In this document: one piece after another, positions 1 through 10,853 of the stretch | Layout of the letters: the number at the start of each line of letters is the position of its first letter | Position numbering within the stretch: the stretch's first letter is position 1 | The notes under the pieces: model-generated | The model's input: only the letters and a program-made list of their open reading frames with translations | Told to the model about the DNA's origin: nothing | Databases searched by the model: none | Translations under genes and position numbers: made by a program | Origin: Deltaproteobacteria bacterium | GTDB taxonomy: Bacteria > Desulfobacterota > Binatia > UBA9968 | Direction of reading: 5' to 3' | NCBI GenBank assembly: GCA_016874755.1 | Contig: VGTH01000016.1 | Coordinates: forward strand, 1 to 64,000 | DNA: 64,000 nucleotides

Positions 1-105
1 CACAGCTTGTCGGAAAAGTAGCGCGCGGGACGAAGTATGACAATGGCAAAGAGATGAGGGTCGCCGCCTAGTATCTTTTTACACACCTATTGACAACGGC
101 TCCGA
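1..105. other. Foreign or junction sequence abutting truncated glgC
   Basis: This stretch does not continue glgC in any minus-strand frame: stops occur in all three shortly after the conserved GTAD motif. Read on the minus strand it contains TGTCAATAGGTGTGTAAAAA, which resembles the end of an insertion sequence by general appearance only (TGT tip, TGTAAAA word). No transposase can be seen because the window begins here. An assembly join is an equally good explanation. Confidence 0.3.
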
Positions 106-411
106 ATCGGCGGTGCCCTGGTACCAGTCCTCGCCCATGCGCATCTGCGCCGGCACCGCAGTGATAAAGTGCTCGCCCAAGAAATCGCTGGTGCGCCAGC
201 CGCGCTCGACATGTTCGAGCAGCGACTGTGCCTTGAACTGCGTCATCACATAGATCGATAATATTCCGGAGTTGACGAAGTTCGACAAAACAAAATCGAT
301 GATGCGGTAGCGCCCACCGAAGGGCACGGCCGGCTTGGCGCGGTGCTCGGTTAACGGAAATAGCCGCTCGCCGCGACCGCCGGCGAGGATAATGCCAAGG
401 ACAGGAATCAT
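79..411 (-). pseudogene. glgC: Truncated glucose-1-phosphate adenylyltransferase (N-terminal 100 residues)
   Basis: GlgC makes ADP-glucose for glycogen synthesis. Seen: the nucleotidyltransferase start [14 protein letters not shown] (residues 8-21), the [18 protein letters not shown] block and the WYQGTAD motif near residue 102. After GTAD the homology stops and the frame ends eight residues later; a normal GlgC has about 400-430 residues, so roughly three quarters is missing. It is the last gene of a malQ-glgB-glgA-glgC run, starting 6 nt after the glgA stop. The protein cannot be active as it stands. Either an element has inserted near position 105 or the assembly is joined wrongly. Confidence 0.8.
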
Positions 412-417
412 TCGTAG

Positions 418-1851
418 TTAGCGAACGAGATCCTGGTACAGGCTGCTGTAGAGGGCTGCGGAGCGATCCCAAGAATTGTCGATTTTCATGGCGCGCCGCA
501 TCAAGGCCGTCCAGGCTCGTGTGTCGCCAAATAAATGCAAAGCGCGTTCCACCGTGTTGTAGAGCGCGTCGGCTTCGTAGGGCAGAAAGGAAAACCCGGT
601 GCCGCTAAGGTTTTTTTCATCGAAGTTTGCCACGGAATCGTTGAGCCCACCCACCGCGCGCACGATCGGAATCGTGCCGTAGCGCAGGCTGAACATCTGA
701 TTCAGCCCGCAGGGCTCATAGAGCGAGGGCATCAGAAAAATATCCGCGCCGGCTTCGATACGATGCGCCAATTTTTCGTCAAACCCGATACGGATCGCGA
801 CCTTATCCGGATAGAGTTTGGCCGCAAGGCCGAAAAATTTGACGAAGCGAGCTTCGCCGGTGCCCAGCAAAACAAACTGCACGGGCCAATTCATCAGCTT
901 GGGCCAGATCGCCTCAACCAGATCAAAGCCCTTTTGCGCGGTGAGCCGCGACACCACCCCGATCAAAGGCACTTCGGCCCGTTCCGGCAAGCCGTAGAGC
1001 TGTTGTAATTCCTGCTTGCAACGTGCCTTGCCCGCCAATTCGTTGACATCGTAACGGGCCGCTATGACAGGGTCGTTCTGCGGGTTCCATTCGTCGTAGT
1101 CGATGCCGTTCATGATGCCGACCACGTCAGCGGCACGCTCGCGCAGCACGCCGTCCAAGCCGAACCCTTGCTCGGGCGTCATGATTTCTCGCCCATAGGT
1201 AGGACTGACCGTGGTGATCTTGTGACTGGAAACCAGCGCGCTCTTGAGAAAGTTGATCTTGCCGTGGAACTCTAGGTGCTTCGGGTTGAACCAGCTCCGG
1301 TCGCAATCGAGCAGCGGCCAGAGCGAACCATTGAACAGTCCTTGAAATCCGAGATTGTGCACGGTGAAGACGGTCTTAACCTGCACCAGCTCCGGATAGC
1401 GCTCGGGCTGAGCGCACAGAAAAAATATAGCCAGCGCGGTTTGCCAGTCATGCGCGTGCAGGATGTCAGGCGGATTGTGACGCGCGATCTCGAGTGCCGC
1501 GCGGCAGAAAAAGACGAAGCGTTCAGCGTTGTCGGGATAGTCCCCTGCCGGCGTGCCATAGAGAAACTCGCGGTCGAAGTAGCGGTCGGCGCGGACAAAA
1601 TGCACCGGCAGGTTTTTGCCTATGGTGGCCTTGTGCACGGAAAACTCTTGCGCCACCCCGCCCAGCGAAGCCGCAGCCGAAGCGCCTTCGAGAGCGTGAC
1701 TGCCGGCCAACGCTGGGCGATACGCTGGCATGATCAAACTCACCTGATGACCCAGGCGCTCCAGGGCAACCGGCAACGTGCCAATCACGTCGGCCAGCCC
1801 GCCGGTCTTGGCGAAGGGCGAGGCTTCAGAGGCGAGGAAAGCGATGCGCAT
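418..1851 (-). CDS. glgA: Glycogen (starch) synthase, GT5 family
   Basis: GlgA transfers glucose from ADP-glucose to the non-reducing end of a growing alpha-1,4-glucan in the cytoplasm. The 477-residue length is normal for bacterial GlgA. Seen: the N-terminal ADP-glucose-binding KTGGLADV motif (Lys15), HAHDW (residues 132-136), TVHNLGFQG (163-171), VVSRLTAQKG (299-308) and the C-terminal YEPCGLNQ motif with Glu379. It lies between glgB (77 nt upstream) and the truncated glgC, in the same direction, so a glycogen operon is clear. The start at MRIAFLASEASPF matches the family N-terminus. Confidence 0.97.
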   Translation of the reverse strand: MRIAFLASEASPFAKTGGLADVIGTLPVALERLGHQVSLIMPAYRPALAGSHALEGASAAASLGGVAQEFSVHKATIGKNLPVHFVRADRYFDREFLYGTPAGDYPDNAERFVFFCRAALEIARHNPPDILHAHDWQTALAIFFLCAQPERYPELVQVKTVFTVHNLGFQGLFNGSLWPLLDCDRSWFNPKHLEFHGKINFLKSALVSSHKITTVSPTYGREIMTPEQGFGLDGVLRERAADVVGIMNGIDYDEWNPQNDPVIAARYDVNELAGKARCKQELQQLYGLPERAEVPLIGVVSRLTAQKGFDLVEAIWPKLMNWPVQFVLLGTGEARFVKFFGLAAKLYPDKVAIRIGFDEKLAHRIEAGADIFLMPSLYEPCGLNQMFSLRYGTIPIVRAVGGLNDSVANFDEKNLSGTGFSFLPYEADALYNTVERALHLFGDTRAWTALMRRAMKIDNSWDRSAALYSSLYQDLVR

Positions 1852-1928
1852 CGACTGGTTTCTGGTTTCGAGTTTTGGGTTCCGCGTTTCCGGTTGTCGC
1901 TCGCTGGAGTGGACCTGACCCGGTTAAA

Positions 1929-3833
1929 TCATGACTGGTGTGTGAAAAACAATATCGCCAGAGGCGGCAGGGAAAGCTTTAGGGAATGAGAGCGGCCGTG
2001 ATGCGGCACCGGCGCGGCTTCGACACCGCCGCCGTTGCCAACGTTGCTACCACCGTAGCAGGCGGCATCGCTGTTTAACGCTTCGCGCCAGTAGCCGCCG
2101 CGCGGCGCGCCGACGCGGTAATTGGTCCGCAGGACGGGAGTAAAGTTGCAAACCGCGAGCACGATGCCTTCGGTCGATCGCCCTTTGCGTATCAAGCTGA
2201 CCACGCTGCCGTCGGCGTCGCCGCAGTCGATCCATTCGAAACCGGCGGGGTCGCAATCGAGCTCGTGCAGCGCCGTTGCAGTTTTATAAAACCGATTGAG
2301 ATCGCCGACCCAACGCTGCATGCCGGCATGCATGGGAAAATCGAGCAGCTGCCACTCCAAGCTGCCGTCATGGCTCCACTCGCTCCACTGGCCGAGCTCG
2401 CCGCCCATGAAGAGCATTTTCTTGGCCGGCTGCGCGTACATATAGCCGTAGAGCAGTCTTAAATTGGCAAACTTTTGCCAGTCATCGCCTGGCATTTTGC
2501 CGATAAGCGAGCCTTTGCCGTAGACCACTTCATCGTGCGACAGCGGCAGCACAAAATTTTCATGAAACGCATAGAGCATGCGAAAGGTCAGCTTGTCGTG
2601 ATGGTAGCGCCGATGGACCGGGTCTTTGCTCATGTATTGCAAGGTGTCGTGCATCCAACCCATGTCCCACTTGAGGCCGAAACCCAGGCCGCCCAAATGC
2701 GCCGGCCGCGACACCATCGGCCAAGAGGTCGATTCTTCAGCGATGGTCTGCACGTCGGGATGGGAGCGATAGACCTCACGGTTCATGCGCCGCAGGAACT
2801 CGATGGCGCCAAGGTTTTCCTTGCCGCCAAAGCGGTTAGGAACCCACTCGCCGACTTTACGCGCGTAGTCGAGATAGAGCATCGACGCCACCGCGTCGAC
2901 GCGCAGCGCGTCGGCATGATAGCGGTCGAGCCAAAAAAACGCGTTGCTGATGAGAAAGCTCTGCACCTCTTTGCGGCCGTAGTTGAAAATGTAGCTATTC
3001 CATTCGGGATGGTAGCCCTGGCGCGGATCGGCATGCTCGTAGAGATGAGTGCCGTCGAAAAAGCCCAGGCCATGCTCGTCGCTCGGGAAATGCGACGGCA
3101 CCCAGTCGAGGATCACCCCGATGCCCGCTTGGTGCAAGGTGTCGATCAAGTACATCAAATCCTGCGGCGTGCCAAAGTTTCCCGAGGGCGCGAAGTAGCC
3201 GGTAATTTGATACCCCCAGGAGCCAAAAAACGGATGATCCATCACGGGTAAGAACTCGACGTGGGTGAAATCCAGTTTCTGCAAGTACTCAGCGAGCTGC
3301 GGCGCCAATTCGCGGTACGACAGCGAGTGGCCATTGGCGGCGCGCCTCCAGGAGCCTAGATGCATCTCATAGATCGCCATCGGTTTGTCCAGGCCATTTT
3401 TCTGCCGCCGGCCCGCCATCCATGAATGGTCGTTCCAGTCGTAGTCCAAGTCCCAAACGATGGAGGCGTTCTTGGGCGGAATCTCATTAAAGAAAGAAAA
3501 CGGATCGGCCTTGTCGGCGCGGTAGCCGTGAAAACGCGAGGCGACGTGAAATTTGTAAAGCGTGCCGCGACCGATGTTGGGGAGAAAGCCTTCCCAAATG
3601 CCCGACTGCGCGCGCGGCCGTAGCCGATGGTTGGCGCCGTCCCAGCCGTTGAAGTCACCGACGACCGAAACCCGCTCTGCGTCCGGCGCCCACACGGCGA
3701 AATAAGTTCCACGCTGGCCATCGCGCTCGACCCCATGCGCGCCCAACTTGTCGGCCAAACGAAAGTGACTGCCTTCGTTGAAGAGAAAAAGATCGTCGTC
3801 GGTTAGCAGAGTGATTGTCTGTGGCCCATCCAT
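1929..3833 (-). CDS. glgB: 1,4-alpha-glucan branching enzyme, GH13
   Basis: GlgB introduces alpha-1,6 branches into glycogen. From the chosen ATG (MDGPQTITLL) the protein has 634 residues: a CBM48 domain at about 30-120 followed by the GH13 barrel. Catalytic elements seen: nucleophile Asp313 in LRVDAV, acid/base Glu366 in AEES, and His433-Asp434 in LSHDEV. The open frame extends 66 residues further upstream, but that part is low-complexity and unlike GlgB, and an AAAGGACG Shine-Dalgarno-like stretch lies just upstream of the chosen ATG. It follows malQ by about 80 nt and precedes glgA. Confidence 0.96.
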   Translation of the reverse strand: MDGPQTITLLTDDDLFLFNEGSHFRLADKLGAHGVERDGQRGTYFAVWAPDAERVSVVGDFNGWDGANHRLRPRAQSGIWEGFLPNIGRGTLYKFHVASRFHGYRADKADPFSFFNEIPPKNASIVWDLDYDWNDHSWMAGRRQKNGLDKPMAIYEMHLGSWRRAANGHSLSYRELAPQLAEYLQKLDFTHVEFLPVMDHPFFGSWGYQITGYFAPSGNFGTPQDLMYLIDTLHQAGIGVILDWVPSHFPSDEHGLGFFDGTHLYEHADPRQGYHPEWNSYIFNYGRKEVQSFLISNAFFWLDRYHADALRVDAVASMLYLDYARKVGEWVPNRFGGKENLGAIEFLRRMNREVYRSHPDVQTIAEESTSWPMVSRPAHLGGLGFGLKWDMGWMHDTLQYMSKDPVHRRYHHDKLTFRMLYAFHENFVLPLSHDEVVYGKGSLIGKMPGDDWQKFANLRLLYGYMYAQPAKKMLFMGGELGQWSEWSHDGSLEWQLLDFPMHAGMQRWVGDLNRFYKTATALHELDCDPAGFEWIDCGDADGSVVSLIRKGRSTEGIVLAVCNFTPVLRTNYRVGAPRGGYWREALNSDAACYGGSNVGNGGGVEAAPVPHHGRSHSLKLSLPPLAILFFTHQS

Positions 3834-3915
3834 CAATTTGCTAGCGTCCTTTCGAGTTTGCCGCCGTGATTCGTGTTCGTGGCTCGTGCTCGGAGTTGGG
3901 GGCGGCGCGCACGAG

Positions 3916-6027
3916 TCACGAGCACCAGCCACGATTGCCGGCCACCGCCGCCAAAATGTCCGCCACGGCGCGATTTTCCCGCAGGCTCGCCAACGTATGC
4001 CGCGCTTTGCGGCGCCAATTGGGCCGCTCATTCCAAGTGCCGGGCACGTTCTGCGGCAGCGCCTCGAGCCACAAATCTTCCAGGTTGATCAGCAACAGAT
4101 CGGCGCGACTAGCGGCCATGAAACAAAGCCACGCTTTCAATACCGCCAGTGGATCGTCCGTGTCCGGCGCCAGCAAGTTCCGCCCACGCAAAAAGTCGCT
4201 GAGCGCCCGGCGCTGCGCTCCGCGATAGTCATGATCGTGAGTCGCCTGCGCCGCATCGAGCAGGCCGAGCTCGACGCGATCTTGAATTTCGCTGCCATGC
4301 CAGAAGCCGGCAAAGGTCGCCGTGTCGTGGGTGTTGACGCTAGCCACGTTGCCCGGCGCGATGGGCTGCAGCGCCGGACCGCCGCCGGCGTCGACGCCAA
4401 ACTGGCCAACGGGCATGCCGAAGATCCGATGGCGCGCCAGCGCCTCGTTGGTATAGAACGGCACGGTGCCAAGATTTTCGCCGACGATCTGCGCCCGGTG
4501 GCGGTGCGACTCCAAGCAGAGGATCGCGTAGAGCTCCGCGGCTTTGCCATGCACGTAAATACCTTCCGTGGCGGCTGCGCCCTGCGGAATCCAATACATG
4601 CGGTGCAAGCCCATCACATGATCGATGCGCAAAAAATCGGCGGGTTGCAAATGATGGCGCAAACAGTCGACGAGATAACGATAGCCCTGGAGCCGGATCG
4701 CTTCTGGATGCAGCGGCGGGAACCCCCAGTTCTGCCCACCGACGAAGAGTCCGTCCGGCGGCGCACCGGCGCTGGCGCCGAGGACGAACAAGTCCTGATT
4801 GCGCCAGACATCGTAGCCGTCACGATTGACGCCGAGAGGAAAGTCGAGGTAAAGACTGACGCCGCGCTCGCGCGCGGTCGCGCCGACGCCGAGCATTTGC
4901 TCGGTTGCCAGCCATTGCACGAAGAGGTGATAGTTGCGCGCGCTCTCCTCGACGTCGGCGAGGCCCAACACACCGGTGCGGGCTGGCCCCGGCCAATGCT
5001 GCCAAGTTTCGTGATCGCGCTCGACCCTGGCGCGAAACCCCGCGTAGTCCTGCAAGTTCGGATGGGCCGCGACATAGTTCTCGTATGAGCTCCGGCGCAC
5101 GCCGGCCGTGCTGAGCAGGGCCGCAAGCAACTCCTCCAGCACGCTGCGCTTGAGCGCCATCAGGCGGCGATAATCGATCAACGGCGCCGCGCGCAGACTC
5201 CGTAACGCGTCGCGAAAACTGGCCGAATCCAACAAAGCTCGGGCTGCGGCACAATCGGCAACGCCGGGAATACGTTCCACGTCGATGTAAAACTCGTTCC
5301 AAAACAGCCGGCTCACCGGCGCATAGGGACTTGGATCGAAAGGCTCGTCCAGAAACGCCGGCAATAGCGGCAACGTGCCCACGACTGCGACGCGGTTTTG
5401 AGACGCGAAGAGCGTGAACGCTGCCAAGCTGGAGAAATCGCCGGCGCCCCAAGAGCGCTCTTCGGTCAATGCATAGGCGGGACAAAACAAACCGATGGGC
5501 CGGCCTAGCCGCGCAGAGGCGTTGTAGCTGTGCCGCGGCGCGCAGACGAGATCCGATGCAAGAGCCCGCGCACCGGTGAATAGGCGAAGCTTGTGATAAC
5601 CGTAGGGCACCGCCGCGCTGACCGCGAGATGGCGCGCGACATATTCCCGGCCTTCGATGTGACGTCGCGGTGAGATCGGCCAATCGTTCTGGCATGGACC
5701 CTCGATAGCGCTGCCGTCTTCCAATTCGAGCCGGTACCGAACCGGAGTTTCAGCCAGCGTAGCCGGCAGGCGCAAATTCACTTGTACCGGCGCGCCGTCC
5801 CAAGAGAGCGTCACCGGCTCAACACCGCGCTCCCAGAGACATTGGCGACGTTGACGCAACGCACTCGAGACGTCGTCAAGATGCTCCACTGACGCACCCA
5901 GCATTCGGAGAACGCACAGGACGGTCTCCACGGTGGGATGCACCGGGCGCGCGAAACCATCGCGATGCAGCGTCTGGACACCGTAGCTGCGTGCAAGACG
6001 ATGAAGAAGTGTCAGTTCGTTGGGCAT
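3916..6027 (-). CDS. malQ: 4-alpha-glucanotransferase, GH77 (amylomaltase)
   Basis: MalQ disproportionates malto-oligosaccharides and links glycogen turnover to short glucans. The 703-residue length matches long proteobacterial MalQ with an extra N-terminal domain (about 1-170). Seen: SPYAPVSRLFWNEFYID (233-249), nucleophile Asp469 in FLRIDHVMG, acid/base Glu517 in GENLGTVP. It is the first gene of the malQ-glgB-glgA-glgC transcription unit, with about 245 nt of non-coding sequence upstream. Confidence 0.95.
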   Translation of the reverse strand: MPNELTLLHRLARSYGVQTLHRDGFARPVHPTVETVLCVLRMLGASVEHLDDVSSALRQRRQCLWERGVEPVTLSWDGAPVQVNLRLPATLAETPVRYRLELEDGSAIEGPCQNDWPISPRRHIEGREYVARHLAVSAAVPYGYHKLRLFTGARALASDLVCAPRHSYNASARLGRPIGLFCPAYALTEERSWGAGDFSSLAAFTLFASQNRVAVVGTLPLLPAFLDEPFDPSPYAPVSRLFWNEFYIDVERIPGVADCAAARALLDSASFRDALRSLRAAPLIDYRRLMALKRSVLEELLAALLSTAGVRRSSYENYVAAHPNLQDYAGFRARVERDHETWQHWPGPARTGVLGLADVEESARNYHLFVQWLATEQMLGVGATARERGVSLYLDFPLGVNRDGYDVWRNQDLFVLGASAGAPPDGLFVGGQNWGFPPLHPEAIRLQGYRYLVDCLRHHLQPADFLRIDHVMGLHRMYWIPQGAAATEGIYVHGKAAELYAILCLESHRHRAQIVGENLGTVPFYTNEALARHRIFGMPVGQFGVDAGGGPALQPIAPGNVASVNTHDTATFAGFWHGSEIQDRVELGLLDAAQATHDHDYRGAQRRALSDFLRGRNLLAPDTDDPLAVLKAWLCFMAASRADLLLINLEDLWLEALPQNVPGTWNERPNWRRKARHTLASLRENRAVADILAAVAGNRGWCS

Positions 6028-6183
6028 CTTATCGGACGGTCACTGCTTCGATGCAAGGCCTTGCGTCAAAGTTTTGGCGCCCGCCTTTTGCGGCAAAGAC
6101 AAGTGTGGATGAATTCTAAACCGTTTCGCTGGTCACGTGTAGCACGAAAAGAAAATTTATCGGCGAGAGCGTGTCTGCGGTAG

Positions 6184-6222
6184 GGTGCGCCGTGCGCACC
6201 ATCCGGAATCCGAATGGTGCGC
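6184..6222. repeat. Overlapping inverted repeats upstream of malQ
   Basis: GGTGCGC at 6184-6190 pairs with GCGCACC at 6194-6200 (3-nt loop), and GCGCACCAT at 6194-6202 pairs equally well with ATGGTGCGC at 6214-6222 (11-nt loop), so two hairpins are mutually exclusive. They sit between the selD stop and the malQ start. They could be a selD terminator without a U-tract, a REP-like element, or a switch. The remaining sequence of the 6028-6272 gap shows no gene. Confidence 0.6.
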
Positions 6223-6272
6223 GCGACGCACTCAACGTCAACATGAATTTGTCCCTTGGAACGGCGCGCCCG

Positions 6273-7328
6273 TTAGACCAAGCGCACCCAGGGTTTCTGC
6301 AGCGACGTGGCGTAGCCGATCTCCACCGCCTCTGTGACGCCGGCCGCGTGGAGGTCAGAGATCAACTCGGCAACCTGGCGTTTGGCGATGGCGATCATTA
6401 AGCCGCCCGAGGTCTGCGGGTCGAGCGCAATCTCGAGGAGACCTTCGGATACCGATTTATCGACCGACATCTTGTCGCCGAGATAATCTCTGGTGCGTTT
6501 ACAGCCACCGGTGATGTAGCCCTTCTCGGCTAGGCGCACCGCGTCGGGCAGCAACGGCAATTTTGCCGATTCGAAGACCAGCGTCACGCCACTGCCGTGC
6601 GCCATGCCCATGCCATGGCCCATGACGCCGAAACCGGTAATGTCGGAGCAGGCATGCACCGGATACTTGCGGGCGATTTTCGATGCCACGGCATTCAAGG
6701 TCGTCATCGATTTCACCGCGGCATCGACGCTTTCTTGCGAAGCCTTGCCGCGTTTGAGCGCCGTTGTGATAATGCCGGTGCCAAGCGGCTTGGTGAGCAC
6801 CAGCGCGTCGCCCTCCTGCACGCCGACGTTGCGGAAAATCTTGTCGGGATGAATCGTGCCGGTCACCGCCATGCCGAATTTGATCTCTTCGTCGATGATG
6901 CTGTGGCCGCCGATGACCACCGCGCCGCTTTCTTTGACCTTATCGGCGCCGCCCTTGAGAATTTCGCCGAGGATGTCGATGTCCATCTTGTCCTTGGGAA
7001 AGCAGACGATGTTCATGCAGGTCTTGGGTTCGCCGCCCATGGCGTAAACATCACTCAGGGCGTTGGTCGCAGAAATTTGCCCAAAGACATACGGATCGTC
7101 GACGATGGGCGTGAAAAAATCCACCGTGTTGACGATCGCCAAGTCGGCGCTCAGCCGGTACACCCCGGCGTCATCGCCGGTTTCAGTGCCGACGAGCATG
7201 TCGGGATTGTCGAATTTCGGTAGCTCGTGCAACACTTGCACGAGGTCGGCCGGGCCGAGCTTAGCCGCTCAACCCGCGGCTTTAACCGATTGCGTTAACC
7301 GTACGGTTTTTCTCTTTCCAAGCAGCAT
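6273..7328 (-). CDS. selD: Selenide, water dikinase; selenocysteine-containing (UGA at 7269-7271)
   Basis: SelD makes monoselenophosphate from selenide and ATP, the selenium donor for selenocysteine. The frame is open without a stop only from a GTG at 7241, which would remove the catalytic N-terminus. Reading upstream through the in-frame TGA at 7269-7271 restores the family start: VRLTQSVKAAG-Sec-AAKLGP, where Sec20 aligns with E. coli Cys17 and Lys23 with Lys20. With ATG at 7326-7328 the protein has 351 residues, the normal SelD length. A perfect hairpin lies 24 nt past the UGA. The gene starts 33 nt after selB. Known from the family: many SelD proteins use Sec here. Inferred: read-through in this organism. 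Confidence 0.9.
7224..7244 (-). promoter_or_regulatory. Candidate bacterial SECIS hairpin in selD
   Basis: In the selD mRNA, CUCGUGCAA pairs perfectly with UUGCACGAG around a GUG apex, 24 nt after the in-frame UGA. Stem size, position and a G/U-containing apical loop fit the general description of bacterial SECIS elements, which SelB binds to decode UGA as selenocysteine. SelB is encoded directly upstream. Confidence 0.7.
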
Positions 7329-7361
7329 AGCCTGGTACTCTAGTGGGAACTCTGCGACTTT

Positions 7362-9287
7362 TCAATGCGTGCTGGGTTTGGCGGCGGGGGCTTTCAGTTT
7401 GCGCACATCGCCGATGCGAATCGTCAGCCCATCGCGATCAAAAAACTCCAGCAGGGGAATCGTATATTTGCGACTCGAATTGATCAGGTCGCGGAATGAC
7501 GCCGCGCTGATCTCGCCTTTTTGTGTCAAGTAATTCTTTAAAGTGGCGCGCAGCTGCTCGATGCTCGAAGCGGAAAAATACATGTCGCTGCTGACGCGCA
7601 CGATCGAGCCGTCCCGCTCGAGTAGCCGCAAAACCTCCATCAAACGATTGCGCGGCACGCCCGCCTGCTTTTCGATCTCCTTCAAATCCGGCGGCGCCAG
7701 CGGCTGCTCGCCAAGAATCTTCTTGATCTTGTCCATCAAGGTTTTTTCTTGACCGCCCAGTTGCACTTTGTGGCTAGCCAGCCGCAGCAGGTTTTCTTCC
7801 TTGGCAATCGCCTTCTCATTGATCAGCGTGTCGACCACCACGCGGAAAATTTTTGCTGAAAGATCGAATAGCAACTTGCCGCGCAGCTCTTCCATGTCCA
7901 TGCCGGGCACGAGCGGATGGGTCGCATGAAATTCTTTGAGAGTCTTCTGGAGCTGCTCCTTCAGACGCTCCCATTTGGCCGCCGTCGTAAACGCCTTCTC
8001 GCCTTCGGCGTTGATCGCGCGCAGGCTTTTCATCGCCTCGACCTTCTGCCGGGTCTCTTCTTCGCGCAGGTTTAAAAACTGATTGATGGTCTCAACCGAC
8101 GATGCGAAGGATTCACTCTCGTTCAGAAAAGACTCGGTGAGTTGCAAAACATCGCCCTTGTGCAGCGCTGCGAGTCTCGCTGTGAGATCTTCCTCGTTCC
8201 GCCGGTGCCGCTGCGCCCAAGGGTTAATCACCGTGCCACCGCCAAGGGTGCGCTGCGCGGTTTCGTCGCGCACGATGAAATGATCGTTGCGCAAGACCAG
8301 CAGCGGTTCTTCCAAAGTGATTTGGCAATAGACCGATTCCTTCGGTTCGGCTTTTTCTTTCGCACCGAGCTGCACGATTTTGCCCAAACGCTCGGCGGCG
8401 CCCATGTGAATGCGCACGCGCTGATGATTTTTGATGCCCTTGGCCGCTGCCGGGCGCACTTCGAGAAAAGCATCGAAGCGGTCGGACGTCAGCGCGAGCT
8501 TCTCGTGACAAATCACTTGGCCGCGCTCAATCGACGCGCGCTCCGGCCCGGTAAGATTCATCGCCACACGCTGGCCCCAGCCGGCTTTCTCCATCGAGTT
8601 GTTGTGCACCTGCAGGCTGCGCACGCGAAACAAAGCGTCCCCCGGCAAGCAGCGCACCTGCTCGCCGACTTTGACCTCGCCGCTGAGCGCCGTGCCGGTG
8701 ACGACGACACCGTGACCTTGCAAGACAAAGGCTCGGTCCACCGGCAAGCGAAAGTAGCCGGAGGGCGCGGCTTTACTGCCGCTCTTTAGAATCTGCAAAA
8801 TTCGCGATTTCAGCTCGTCGATGCCCAAGCCCGTGACCGATGACACGGCGACCTTCGGCGAATTTTCCAAAGTCGTCCCAAGGGTGAGAATGTCAATTTC
8901 CTCTTCCACTTCAGCGATGCGCGCCGGCGGCACGAGATCGGCTTTGGTGATGACGAAGATCGCCATCTTCACGCCGAGCAGATGGACGATGTCAAGATGT
9001 TCTTCGGTCTGCGGCATGACGCCGTCATCGGCGGCAACGGTGAAAAGAACCAGGTCGATGCCGTGGGCGCCGGCCAGCATGTTTTTGATAAAGCGCTCGT
9101 GGCCCGGGACATCGACGATGCCGGCCGAGATGCCATCCGGCAGATCGAGATGGGCGAAGCCGAGATCGATCGAGATGCCGCGTTCTTTTTCTTCCTTCAA
9201 CCGATCGGTGTCAGTGCCGGTGAGAACTTTGATCAGGCTGGTCTTGCCGTGGTCGATGTGGCCGGCAGTGCCGATAATGTAGGGCAT
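7362..9287 (-). CDS. selB: Selenocysteine-specific elongation factor SelB
   Basis: SelB delivers Sec-tRNA to UGA codons marked by a SECIS hairpin. The 641-residue protein has an EF-Tu-like GTPase at the N-terminus (P-loop in [12 protein letters not shown] at 6-17; DVPGHE; a TKAD variant of NKxD), translational beta-barrel domains to about residue 330, and a charged C-terminal half with winged-helix-like segments that in this family bind SECIS RNA. It sits between selA (41-nt gap) and selD (33-nt gap), all minus strand, so the three are probably co-transcribed. Confidence 0.96.
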   Translation of the reverse strand: MPYIIGTAGHIDHGKTSLIKVLTGTDTDRLKEEKERGISIDLGFAHLDLPDGISAGIVDVPGHERFIKNMLAGAHGIDLVLFTVAADDGVMPQTEEHLDIVHLLGVKMAIFVITKADLVPPARIAEVEEEIDILTLGTTLENSPKVAVSSVTGLGIDELKSRILQILKSGSKAAPSGYFRLPVDRAFVLQGHGVVVTGTALSGEVKVGEQVRCLPGDALFRVRSLQVHNNSMEKAGWGQRVAMNLTGPERASIERGQVICHEKLALTSDRFDAFLEVRPAAAKGIKNHQRVRIHMGAAERLGKIVQLGAKEKAEPKESVYCQITLEEPLLVLRNDHFIVRDETAQRTLGGGTVINPWAQRHRRNEEDLTARLAALHKGDVLQLTESFLNESESFASSVETINQFLNLREEETRQKVEAMKSLRAINAEGEKAFTTAAKWERLKEQLQKTLKEFHATHPLVPGMDMEELRGKLLFDLSAKIFRVVVDTLINEKAIAKEENLLRLASHKVQLGGQEKTLMDKIKKILGEQPLAPPDLKEIEKQAGVPRNRLMEVLRLLERDGSIVRVSSDMYFSASSIEQLRATLKNYLTQKGEISAASFRDLINSSRKYTIPLLEFFDRDGLTIRIGDVRKLKAPAAKPSTH

Positions 9288-9328
9288 GGGTCAATTCAAA
9301 ATTAAAAATCAGAAATTCAAAAACTCGG

Positions 9329-10708
<1,380 letters not shown>

Positions 10709-10715
10709 GTGGACT

Positions 10716-10853
10716 CTAGAGTGGTAAGAAAAAGACCTGGGTTAACGTATCCTCGGGCTCAGCTGCTTTAGCGACAAGTTCCAAATCGTCGATACATTGT
10801 CGAATCATGCGCTCAGCTGATGCGAGTCGATAACACCATAAAACTCGAGACCT
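10716..10853 (-). pseudogene. C-terminal remnant of a DUF5615-type (PIN-like) toxin
   Basis: Directly after the antitoxin stop, the frame reading GLEFYGVIDSHQLSA is stopped by TGA and followed in frame by MIRQCIDDLELVAKAAEPED and then TLTQVFFLPL. This pattern resembles the last 45 or so residues of DUF5615 PIN-like proteins, the usual partners of DUF433 antitoxins. The N-terminal acidic catalytic part is absent. Functional loss is inferred; the family match is from memory and moderate. Confidence 0.45.

Noticed and set aside
2475-3251. Long plus-strand open frames opposite glgB and malQ (up to 436 codons)
   Set aside because: They are antisense shadows in GC-rich DNA with no recognisable domains or ribosome-binding sites.
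3834-4031. Extended N-terminus of GlgB (66 residues)
   Set aside because: The extension overlaps the end of malQ, is compositionally odd and is not GlgB-like; an internal ATG with a Shine-Dalgarno-like AAAGGACG fits the family.
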